Under the pieces are notes generated by a model. That model did not search any database. It saw nothing but the letters and a program-made list of their open reading frames with translations, and was not told where the DNA came from. A DNA stretch of 64,000 nt from Sphingobacteriaceae bacterium (GTDB lineage Bacteria; Bacteroidota; Bacteroidia; B-17B0; Aurantibacillaceae), in NCBI GenBank assembly GCA_016715905.1, contig JADJXI010000020.1, positions 425,041 through 489,040 of the forward strand. The letters run 5' to 3'. Made by a program: the position numbers and the translations under genes. Each line of letters starts with the position of its first letter. Within the stretch, counting starts at the first letter, position 1. Positions 33,863 to 42,563 of this stretch are shown in pieces.

Positions 33863-36800
33863 AAAAATCTATTTTGCTATTAACCCTAAGCATCGTCTCA
33901 GCAACTCCATTATTCTCTCAGACTAATTGGCAGAAAAACGGCAATAATCTTAATCCACCTGGCGCACCTCCTACTATTGGTTCAGATATAACTTGGAATT
34001 CCCAAATTAAATTTATTACAGCAGGAATAGATAGAGCTATGTTTAATCCAAATGTTACCAATATAATTAATGGCCAACCTGCAATACCTCGTAATGGCTT
34101 TTTGGGCGTTGGTAATCCTTTATTTTTCATGCCCCCTTCTTTCAGTGGAACGGGCCCTTTTAGCGTATTGCATTTAAATGGTGATAACAGCCCTATTAAT
34201 GGTCCACAACAGGCTGGTTATCGAAATTGGATGCACTATGGTATTGTGAGCACACACAATAGAGATTTAATGTTTATGGGTCAACGTTCTAATGGTGCTT
34301 ATGATGTTACCGATGCCGTTTTTGCCTGGGCAGATAATAATGTTCAAGATAATATGGTATTCACTTTCTTAACCGAAGGTGGCCCTGGCCCTGGAGATTT
34401 AACCGGTTCAGGCCCTAACGGCCGGGAAATTGTTCGTTATACGTCCGGCGGTAATGTTGGCGTAGGTCCAAGATTTAACGGAGCCTTTGCACCACAAAGT
34501 ACACTTCATATGCATAGAGAAAATTCATCAAATAATTTCCTACAAATCACAAATCAGGCAAGTCCTATAGCCGGTAATCCTCTTACAAATGCACCTGGGC
34601 CAACTGCCGTAGGCGGACTAGATGGACTTAGACTGGGAATTGATGCCCCAAACAATGGATATTTGGTAAATACGGAAAACAGACCAATAATTTTTGGCAC
34701 TAATAATGCCGAAAGAATGCGTGTAATGAACATCACTAATCTAACAGTTCCCGTAGGTCCGCTTAATCCAGGTGGTCTTGTTGGTGATTTAACACGGGTA
34801 TCTATTTCACATAATCCCGCTACGCCTGTTACAAGGCCTTTGAGTCTTTTACATCTTGGTTATAATACGGGAAATATTGGAAATCCGGTAGCTACAGATG
34901 GATGGAGGCCTTGGATGGATGTGGGGATGTTCGTTTCGCGATCTACCGATAATGTATACATTGGTCTTAAACAAGAAACTAATATTATTGGAGGGATAGA
35001 TAGATTTGATGCAGTGCTCTCATGGGGAGATAATATACAAGCTAGTCCTCCGCCCGGAATTATTGGGCCGGACAGATTTCGAATTATTTTCACCACTCCA
35101 CAGGTTGCTCCTTTTGCCGGACCCGGAGCAATGGGTGGCGTAAATGGTCTTGAGTTTATGAGGTTTTTCCCCAACACACTTGCGGGTAACACTATTGCAG
35201 ATCCACGAATTAGTATAGGAGATTTTCAATCGATGACCCCACCACAAGATCCAAACAATACCGTAGAGATTAATACAACGCTTGGTGCGCCACCACTTAG
35301 TTTAGGTGCAGGCGTTGGAAATCCAGGAGTAGTTCCCGGTTCATGGCCAGGTTCAACAGGAGCAAGTGGACTGCGCTTTAGAGATTTAACTAGCTTAAGT
35401 GTTCCTGTGCCAACTGCGGCATACACTTCTGCTACAATCAATCCAACACATGTACTAACGGTTGATGGTAATGGTGATGTTGTGAAAATTGTGCCTACAG
35501 CCAGTGTACTAACCAACAATGGAATTTCAACCACATCCTTAGGTATTGTGCAATTAGGAATAAATTGTCCGGAAACGAATACGGTAATTATTACAAATTT
35601 CCAATTAATCAACGATAGGCAGATACCTATGAATAATTTTAATTTTTGTTTTAATAATCCGGTTTCACCCAATACGCCCTTTGGCGCGGCCGGAAATAGA
35701 GTGGGGATAGGCACCAATAATTGTACACCTGGGAATAGATTGGAAGTAAACAGAAACACGGGTACTAATCCAACAAGCGGATTAAGACTAACGGATCTGG
35801 CAGGTGCAGCACCATTACCAACAAACAATCAGGTATTGAGCGTGAATGCCAGCGGAGATGTTATTTTAACCACGGTGCCGACACCAACCGGAGGAACGGG
35901 TATAGGAAATTACTGTGTTCCCGGTCCTTCAAATCCTTTAACTGGCGATTATGAAATTCCATTAGGTACTTTCCGCTTGTTTTATCCCGGTCAATCTGTT
36001 ATTCAACCTTCAACCGGATTACAACAAGATATGGTATCTATCGGTTATCCTTGTAATTCTATTTTACCTGTTTCAAAATTTAATGTACTTGAACAGCAAA
36101 CAACTCCAAATATAACTTATGATAATTATGCAGGGTATTTTATTAATTTAAATCCTGCAACAACAAGTGGAGGGCCATTAAATGGTGGAGTTTACGGAGA
36201 ATCAAAAGGAATTACTCCACCTGATCCAATTACAGAACCGCTGAATGCCGGAGGTGTATTTGAGGCGGTAAATGCCGCTTTTAATGTTGGGGTTATTGGA
36301 AGAATTGCTAAAAATTCAAAACCCAGTAAGTTTACAGGAGCCGGAGGATATGCCATTGGTGGTGCATTCATGTCTGATTCGAATTCAACAAACGGTTTTT
36401 TTCCGGTAGACAATTATGGGGTTTACGGAAGGGCAACCAATTCTCCGGGGTTTAACTATGGCGTATATGGTGAGGTAGATGGCAACGTTTCTCCAATAAA
36501 TAGTTATGCAATTTATGGTGAAACAAGATTAACCGGAATTATTCCGGGTGGTCCACCTCCGCCACCGGTGGGAGTTACCTATGCAGGATATTTTAATGGC
36601 GATGTATATATCGCAGGATCTTATGGTCCCAGTGATGTTGCATTGAAACAAAATATTGACTCTATAAGCAATGCACTTGGAATAATTAATCAATTAAAAC
36701 CAAGAACATTTAATTTTAATCAACAAGGTTATCCGAGTATGAATTTGCCTGCAGGATTACAATATGGTCTTGTAGCGCAGGAAACCGAAACAATTTTACC

Positions 36801-37359
36801 TGCCGTAGTAACAGAGAATATTCATCCTGCCAAATATGATGGAAATGGGAATTTGATTGCGCCACAGGTGAATTTTAAAGGACTTGAATATCAGCAATTG
36901 ATACCAATTATTATACGCGCTATGCAACAGCAACAAAAACAAATTGAAAAGCAAGACTCCTTAATCCAAGTCCTCACGCAAAATATAAACGCGTGCTGCG
37001 AAAATCAACAAGCCAAACAAACCGGGGTTAATGGTAATAATCAGCAAGCTCAAGAACAAATCCTCAATCAATTAAATGTTGATTTAAGTGATAAAGATGT
37101 AATTGTACTCAATCAAAACATTCCAAATCCTTATGCAGAACATACTATCATCACATACAATGTTCCGGCACAATATGGATTTGCACAAATCATTTTTAAA
37201 ACCATTGATGGTAAAATCATTAAAGCCGTTGATATTGAGAAAAAGGGCAGGGGCCAACTCAATGTATTTGCCGCTGATTTAACTAACGGTTTGTACATAT
37301 ACACCTTAATTGTGGATGGCAAAGAAATTGATACCAAGAAAATGGTGAAACAGGATTGA
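33859..37359 (+). CDS. large surface fibre with S74 intramolecular chaperone and T9SS tail
   Basis: 1166 aa. Signal peptide (KKSILLLTLSIVSATPLFSQ). The central ~850 residues are Gly/Pro/Asn-rich repeats of fibre or spike type (GVGNPLFFMPPS, GGNVGVGPRFNGAFAPQSTLHMHR, VGIGTNNCTPGNRLEVNR). An S74 chaperone-peptidase domain follows (SDVALKQNIDSISNALGIINQLKPRTFNFN...LQYGLVAQETETILPAVV, about 930-1020), known from phage tail spikes to trimerise and cleave itself. The C-terminus is a type A sorting domain (LNQNIPNPYAEHTIITYNV). The mix suggests a self-assembling trimeric adhesin displayed by T9SS; trimerisation is inference. Coupled upstream gene by ATGA. Confidence 0.85.
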   Translation: MKKSILLLTLSIVSATPLFSQTNWQKNGNNLNPPGAPPTIGSDITWNSQIKFITAGIDRAMFNPNVTNIINGQPAIPRNGFLGVGNPLFFMPPSFSGTGPFSVLHLNGDNSPINGPQQAGYRNWMHYGIVSTHNRDLMFMGQRSNGAYDVTDAVFAWADNNVQDNMVFTFLTEGGPGPGDLTGSGPNGREIVRYTSGGNVGVGPRFNGAFAPQSTLHMHRENSSNNFLQITNQASPIAGNPLTNAPGPTAVGGLDGLRLGIDAPNNGYLVNTENRPIIFGTNNAERMRVMNITNLTVPVGPLNPGGLVGDLTRVSISHNPATPVTRPLSLLHLGYNTGNIGNPVATDGWRPWMDVGMFVSRSTDNVYIGLKQETNIIGGIDRFDAVLSWGDNIQASPPPGIIGPDRFRIIFTTPQVAPFAGPGAMGGVNGLEFMRFFPNTLAGNTIADPRISIGDFQSMTPPQDPNNTVEINTTLGAPPLSLGAGVGNPGVVPGSWPGSTGASGLRFRDLTSLSVPVPTAAYTSATINPTHVLTVDGNGDVVKIVPTASVLTNNGISTTSLGIVQLGINCPETNTVIITNFQLINDRQIPMNNFNFCFNNPVSPNTPFGAAGNRVGIGTNNCTPGNRLEVNRNTGTNPTSGLRLTDLAGAAPLPTNNQVLSVNASGDVILTTVPTPTGGTGIGNYCVPGPSNPLTGDYEIPLGTFRLFYPGQSVIQPSTGLQQDMVSIGYPCNSILPVSKFNVLEQQTTPNITYDNYAGYFINLNPATTSGGPLNGGVYGESKGITPPDPITEPLNAGGVFEAVNAAFNVGVIGRIAKNSKPSKFTGAGGYAIGGAFMSDSNSTNGFFPVDNYGVYGRATNSPGFNYGVYGEVDGNVSPINSYAIYGETRLTGIIPGGPPPPPVGVTYAGYFNGDVYIAGSYGPSDVALKQNIDSISNALGIINQLKPRTFNFNQQGYPSMNLPAGLQYGLVAQETETILPAVVTENIHPAKYDGNGNLIAPQVNFKGLEYQQLIPIIIRAMQQQQKQIEKQDSLIQVLTQNINACCENQQAKQTGVNGNNQQAQEQILNQLNVDLSDKDVIVLNQNIPNPYAEHTIITYNVPAQYGFAQIIFKTIDGKIIKAVDIEKKGRGQLNVFAADLTNGLYIYTLIVDGKEIDTKKMVKQD

Positions 37360-37445
37360 TTTAGATAGTGAAAAGGTAAAAGCGGTAAGTTAAAATTCAA
37401 AAGAGGAAATTCAAAAATTATAGGTTGATTCGGCAACTGGGTTTT

Positions 37446-37592
37446 GCGCCAACGACTGAACGTAAAGCCTTACGCAGTAATTTGCCAAAAGTTTGCGGAG
37501 CGAGGAGGCTTTTACCATTTAGGTAAAAGACCCCGCAGCCAGACAAACTTGGTAAATTACAAGTAAGCTTGTAGTGAAGGCGTGTTCGGCGC
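37446..37592. ncRNA. structured intergenic element, copy 2
   Basis: In the convergent spacer between the fibre gene and priA. Closing helix GCGCC (37446-37450)/GGCGC (37588-37592). Main helix AAGC (37465-37468)/GCTT (37567-37570), bulged C 37469, TTAC (37470-37473)/GTAA (37563-37566), TAATTTGCCA (37478-37487)/TGGTAAATTA (37550-37559), AGTTTG (37490-37495)/CAAACT (37544-37549), apical hairpin CTTTTACC (37509-37516)/GGTAAAAG (37522-37529). It shares with copy 1 the core GAGGAGGC, CCCCGCA and the ends TGCGCCA and CGGCGCCCAAATA, but the helix sequences differ and still pair. Confidence 0.7.
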
Positions 37593-37707
37593 CCAAATAA
37601 TTACTATCTCGTTCGAGCCGGTTTAACCACAAGGAAATAAGAAGGCATAAAGTAATAGACAATTTTTTATGTGACCTTTGTGGTTAAGTTTTACTACAAT
37701 ATAAAAA

Positions 37708-40193
37708 CTACACCGGATCTACATCAATCTGCACTCTGAAATTCCATTTTTTGTATTTAAGGTGAAGTTCATTGATGGATTCCGTAATGTGTTTACGAAT
37801 AACAAGTGAAGCTATATTTTTTTCAGCTTTGATTAAAAGTAATTTGTGGTAATAGTTGCGAACGCGAGATACCAGCGGAAATTCGGGCCCTAAAATATTT
37901 TTTCCAAAGTGCGGCAGCAATAAATTTAAAAGTTCCTGCGCTAAATGATTTACTTCATTCACATCTTTACCAATCACATCCAGTTCAAACAAACGCGAAA
38001 AAGGAGGATAATGATACTGCATTCTTTCCTGAATAATTTTATCGTAAAATTCAGGCAAATTATTTTCAATTACATTTTCCAATACGATATGCTGAGGTCG
38101 GGAGGTTTGAATAATTACTCTTCCTATTTTATTTCCCCGTCCTGCTCTTCCTCTTACCTGCGTAATCATTTGAAAGGCTCTTTCATAGGAACGGAAATCG
38201 GGGAAATTTAATAGGGAATCGGCATTTAAAATACCAACCAATCCCACATTGTGAAAATCCAATCCTTTAGTAACCATTTGCGTCCCGATTAAAATATCAG
38301 TTTCCCCATTTTCAAAATCATCAATTAATTGTTTGTAGGCGTATTTACTGCGGGTACTGTCTAAATCCATGCGTGCAATTTTAGCTTTGGCAAAAGAATG
38401 GCCGCCTCTTCTTCTATTTTTTCTGTCCCCATGCCTTTCAATACCAAATGCGGACTGTTACAAGAAGGACAAACAGAAGGCGGAGCAGTGGTATAACCGC
38501 AATAATGACAAGTTAGTTTTTCATTTTGTTTGTGGTAGATGAGGGAAACATCGCACTGCACACATTGGGGCACGTAAGCACATTGTTTACATTCGGTATA
38601 AGGGGCAAAGCCTCTGCGATTTTGAAAAAGGATGATTTGTTCTTTGTTCTGTAAAGATAAATTGATCGCTTCAAATAAAGGTGGTGTAAAAGAAGAATTA
38701 TTTTGATTGGCGGCATGGTATAACTTAGTATCGTAAATTTCTATTTGTGTGCCCCCTTTTGCGGCAAATTGAATGGGCAATTCTATTTTTATATATTTTT
38801 CTTGTTTACAATTTACCCAAGATTCAATAGAGGGTGTTGCACTGCCTAATAAAACATTTGATTGGTGTATAGTTGCCAAATACAAAGCGGCATCGCGTGC
38901 ATGATAACGGGGAGCAGGATCGTGTTGTTTAAAGGAAGCATCATGTTCTTCGTCGACAATAATTAAACCCAAATTTTGATAGGGTAAAAACAAAGCTGAA
39001 CGTGCACCAATAATAATTTTATACTGTTTTTCCTCTTGATTTTTAGGGGGGATTAAAATATTATTCCAGATTTCCACTCTTTCATTTTCGCTGAAACGGG
39101 AATGATACACGCCCACCGATTCGCCAAAAACGGCGCGCAAACGAGTAATAAGCTGCGTGGTTAAAGCAATTTCAGGAACCAGATAAAGTATTTGCTGATT
39201 TTTAAGGAGCGCATCTTTAATCAGTTGAATGTAAATTTCGGTTTTACCGCTGCCTGTAACGCCGTGCAACAAAACCGTTTTTTTATTTAAAAATTGCTTT
39301 TGAATTTCTTCGTAAGCGTTTTGTTGTGCTTCACTTAATTTTTTATCTTCTGTATTTCCTTTTTCAAAAAGTAAGCGACCGGTTTCAAAATGCTCCTCTG
39401 TTAGAATACCTTTTTTAATTAATGCATTTAAAGCACTATTGTCGATGGATTTTGTGAGTGCTGATTTTTTAATCCATTTATTCAGTTCATCTTCCTTTTG
39501 TAATTTAAAATAGAGGAGCAGAGCTTCGGCTTGTTTGAATGCTTTTTTTTCGAGTTGATCCAATACCTCTTTAAGTTTGGTTTCAGGCTTGTATTCTTCT
39601 GAAAGTTGTATATAGCTTACCAGTTTAGGTTTATACTTATCCTTTATTTCTTCATAAACTACAATGGCATTTTTAATAATTAATTTATGAATGATAGGGT
39701 GCGCCGATTTTATTTTTAAATGGGCAGCCGCGTCTTCAAAACTTAAACTTTCATTGAGGTGCAATAAATCTAAAAGTTCGTGCTCCCTGTCAGTAAAAAA
39801 TGAATGTTCAGTTTCTTCAAAATTAAATTCGGGATTTAACTGCAGTGTAGAGGTGCTGCTTAATTTTAATCCGGAAGGTAAGGCGGCGTTCATCACATCA
39901 CCCGGTGCCGCACAATAATAAAAAGAAATCCAATCCCAGAATTTAAGTTGAGTTTCGGTTACAATCGGGAAGTCATCCAACACGGCGTCGAGATATTTTG
40001 CCGTACGTTCGGTCGGAGCAGTTTGATGAACTTTATAAATGATACCGGTATAAATTTTAGTTTTACCAAACTGAACTAATACTCTTTTTCCGGGCACAAC
40101 CATTTCATTCATTTCTTCCGGTACACGATACGTGAATTTTGCCGGAATATTCATGGGCACTATAACATCCGTAAATAAAGTAATTTTCTCCAT
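37708..40193 (-). pseudogene. priA: primosomal replication protein N' (PriA helicase), interrupted by one frameshift
   Basis: Two ORFs (40193-38361 and 38370-37708) together give ~830 aa, the usual PriA length. The first holds the N-terminal 3'-binding domain, Walker A HGVTGSGKTEIY (about 312-319), DEEH (415-418), GSATPSIESW and eight zinc-ligand Cys (about 536-579: CKQC..CVQC...CHYC...CPSC). The second holds the rest of RecA domain 2 (QVRGRAGRGNK). The break near 38386 is in an A/T run: one added A would read PKAKIARMDLDS. I think an indel, real or a sequencing error. Start at 40193 overlaps the ZIP stop by one base (TGATG). Confidence 0.88.
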
Positions 40194-40951
40194 CAACTAA
40201 TCAAGTAGGCTAAAATAATACCCGTTGCCATCATTAATACTTTGGCTACATTGTATTTGTGATGATCGCTGGTTTCAAATAATATGGCGGTTGATAAATG
40301 AAGAAATATACCAATAACTAAAGCAAAAGCTGCTTTGCTGTACTCTGCATATCCATTTATTCCAATAGACTGCATCACGTAACTGAATAGAAATCCCAGG
40401 GGTGTCATCACCGAAAACAAAACAAGGTATAAAATAGTTTTGGCGCTGCTTTTCTCGTGTTCTTTCAGTAATAAAACAAAAGCTATAGAAATGGGTATGT
40501 TATGAATAATTAATCCATAAATAAGCTGGTGATTAATGCCCTGATATTCGTTGGATGCCTCACTGTAATTATAAAGTGGCAATCCTTCCAGAAAAGAGTG
40601 TAAAAATAACCCAACAATAATTCCCGCCGGTAAATGATTATGACAATCGTGACTGTGTAAATGAACATGGCCGTGTTCTATTCCGGTACTAAACGTATCA
40701 ATGATTAATTGTAAACAAAATCCAAGAACAATAAACAGGCCAATTAATTTTACGTTTAAGGAGGAACTGTTTTCGGGTGTGGCGGCATAGGCTTCAGGTA
40801 ACAAATGGATAATGGATACTGAAAACAGATAAGCAGCGCTTAAAGCCAATAGTAATCTTAAATTATCGGGTTTTATTTTTGTTTTAAAAGCAATTCCGCC
40901 CGCAATTAAAATGGGACTGATTAAAAGTATGATGGCCAGGGTTGTATTCAT
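40193..40951 (-). CDS. ZIP-family divalent metal transporter
   Basis: 252 aa, seven to eight membrane segments. The cytoplasmic loop is His-rich (HGHVHLHSHDCHNH, about 92-105). The conserved metal-site helices read GLFLHSFLEGLPLYN and LIIHNIPISIAFVLLLKE, as in ZupT-like ZIP proteins. Expected to import zinc or iron across the inner membrane; which metal is not visible. Overlaps priA by one base and follows the methyltransferase after 1 base. Confidence 0.88.
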   Translation of the reverse strand: MNTTLAIILLISPILIAGGIAFKTKIKPDNLRLLLALSAAYLFSVSIIHLLPEAYAATPENSSSLNVKLIGLFIVLGFCLQLIIDTFSTGIEHGHVHLHSHDCHNHLPAGIIVGLFLHSFLEGLPLYNYSEASNEYQGINHQLIYGLIIHNIPISIAFVLLLKEHEKSSAKTILYLVLFSVMTPLGFLFSYVMQSIGINGYAEYSKAAFALVIGIFLHLSTAILFETSDHHKYNVAKVLMMATGIILAYLIS

Positions 40952-40952
40952 T

Positions 40953-41687
40953 TTATTTTTGAAAGACGAGGATTAAACGTTCTGAATGTTCTGGAGAAAA
41001 TACATTCAGTTGATAATCTCCATAAGTATTGATTAATTTAAAGTTGCGCTTAGCGGCAAAATTTTCGAAGTCTGCCTTATCAAATAAAGAAACTTGTTCA
41101 GTAAACTCAAATGTTTTGCCTTCTGTTTCAAATTTAATGGTTTTATTTATTCTATTGTGCGCTACTTTTTTAGAAATATAAAAATCAATGGGTGCGCGGT
41201 GTTCAATATGCTCGCATTTAAGCTGCTGCATTACCTTTGTTTTGTTAAAAAAATCAACCACAAATAAACCATTTTTTTTGAGCGAATCATAGGCAACTTT
41301 AAACACCTTTTCATTATCTTTTTCATTCTCAAAATAACCCAAACTGGTAAATATATTTAAAACACAGTCAAAATAGTTTGTGCGAAACAAATTGCGCATG
41401 TCGTGCGTGTAAAATTCGCAATTGGTAGTTTTATTTTTAAGGGCTGACTGAATGTTTTCCGGAGAAAGATCAGTTCCGGTTACTAAATAATTATTTTTAG
41501 CTAAATAGAAGCAATGTCTTCCATTTCCACAGGCCAGGTCCCAAATTTTTGCATTTGGTTTCAGATTTAAATTTGCACTCAGATTATTAAGAAAATCAGC
41601 GGCTTCCTCTTCATTTCTATAATTATAAAGTAGGTGATAATAAGGTGAGTTAAACCAATCTTCAAACCAATGTTTTTTTTCTGTCAT
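40953..41687 (-). CDS. class I SAM-dependent methyltransferase
   Basis: 244 aa. The Rossmann core shows IWDLACGNGRHCFYLAKNNYLVTGTDLSPENIQ (motif I and II, about 40-75), NCEFYTHDMRN (motif III-like) and FDCVLNIFTSLGYF (motif IV). It resembles the small-molecule methyltransferases of the Methyltransf_25 group. Substrate unknown. Its start overlaps the glycosyltransferase stop by 4 bases (ATGA on the minus strand, 41684-41687), so they form an operon. Confidence 0.82.
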   Translation of the reverse strand: MTEKKHWFEDWFNSPYYHLLYNYRNEEEAADFLNNLSANLNLKPNAKIWDLACGNGRHCFYLAKNNYLVTGTDLSPENIQSALKNKTTNCEFYTHDMRNLFRTNYFDCVLNIFTSLGYFENEKDNEKVFKVAYDSLKKNGLFVVDFFNKTKVMQQLKCEHIEHRAPIDFYISKKVAHNRINKTIKFETEGKTFEFTEQVSLFDKADFENFAAKRNFKLINTYGDYQLNVFSPEHSERLILVFQK

Positions 41688-42559
41688 TTGATAAGTTTAT
41701 AGTTTTTATTATCACCAATTCGCCAACCTGTTAATCTTTCCACTAAAAAAAGAAAACGATATTTTAAATTAAATTTTGCTTTGGAGGGATCATAATGAAA
41801 TTTCCAATTAGCATTAGCTATTCTTTTTTCCATGACTTTGGGATGCGTTCCTTTAAATTCTACTAATAAGTCAATCTCAGAATAATCAAAGTGTGCAGTT
41901 TTTTTAATATTTTTTTCCATCCACTCATCGGTATGCCACATTTTATGAAAATTTTCCTGCTTGTTTTGCTGAGCTTCCGGAGGTTTTACCCAACCGTAAT
42001 GATAAATATTCGCTCCTGTGGATTTTACTATCAGTTTTTCTCCTGATTTTAATCTGAATCCCTGAGCATCTTTAAAGGAACGGATGTTTTTATTGTTTTT
42101 AATAATTCTGATTTCATGCTGATACCAGCGCTTGCCTGCGCCCACGTAATTGTATTGTCCGTAAAAATGTTTGTATTCAAATAGCAAGCCTTGGATGCGA
42201 GGGTCGTCTTTGTATTTTTGCGCAGCAACTTTTATGGTATTTAAATCATTTTCATGAACACATTCGTCACTTTGAATATAAAAACACCAATCAAATTCAG
42301 TTGGAATGGCATCAAATACTTTATTGGTTTCTTCTGAAAGTACCAGGCCTCCCTCGCGTAAACTATCATTCCAAATTGTATCAATGATTTTTATTTTATC
42401 TGATTTTATTTCCTCAATTAATTTTCGGGTATCATCATCACTGTTTCCAACACCAACATAAAACACATCACAAATGGGTAGTATAGAAAGAATGGCTTCC
42501 TCCACGGGGTAATCGTAGCGTAATGCATTTCTTATTATGGTAAAACCTGCTATTTTCAT
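41684..42559 (-). CDS. GT2-like glycosyltransferase
   Basis: About 291 aa from ATG 42559 (MKIAGFTIIRN); the extra nine residues of the longer frame start inside the upstream gene's stop region. The N-terminal half resembles GT-A fold family 2 enzymes that begin 'GFTIIRNA' (VEEAILSILPICDVFYVGVGNSDDDT), with an acidic DECV site in CFYIQSDECVHE. No membrane segment. Substrate unknown; beside a methyltransferase and an outer-membrane protein, a cell-surface glycan role is plausible. Confidence 0.75.
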   Translation of the reverse strand: MKIAGFTIIRNALRYDYPVEEAILSILPICDVFYVGVGNSDDDTRKLIEEIKSDKIKIIDTIWNDSLREGGLVLSEETNKVFDAIPTEFDWCFYIQSDECVHENDLNTIKVAAQKYKDDPRIQGLLFEYKHFYGQYNYVGAGKRWYQHEIRIIKNNKNIRSFKDAQGFRLKSGEKLIVKSTGANIYHYGWVKPPEAQQNKQENFHKMWHTDEWMEKNIKKTAHFDYSEIDLLVEFKGTHPKVMEKRIANANWKFHYDPSKAKFNLKYRFLFLVERLTGWRIGDNKNYKLIK

Positions 42560-42563
42560 TTCA

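Noticed and set aside
35226..35828. 200-aa antisense ORF inside the fibre gene
   Set aside because: Shadow of the Gly/Pro-rich sense coding; no start context or family.
33859..37359. Prophage (S74 and fibre-like proteins)
   Set aside because: Both fibre-like proteins have signal peptides; this one also has a T9SS tail. No phage structural, lysis or integrase genes nearby.
38361..38395. Programmed ribosomal frameshift in priA
   Set aside because: No typical slippery heptamer with downstream structure; the break fits a simple indel.
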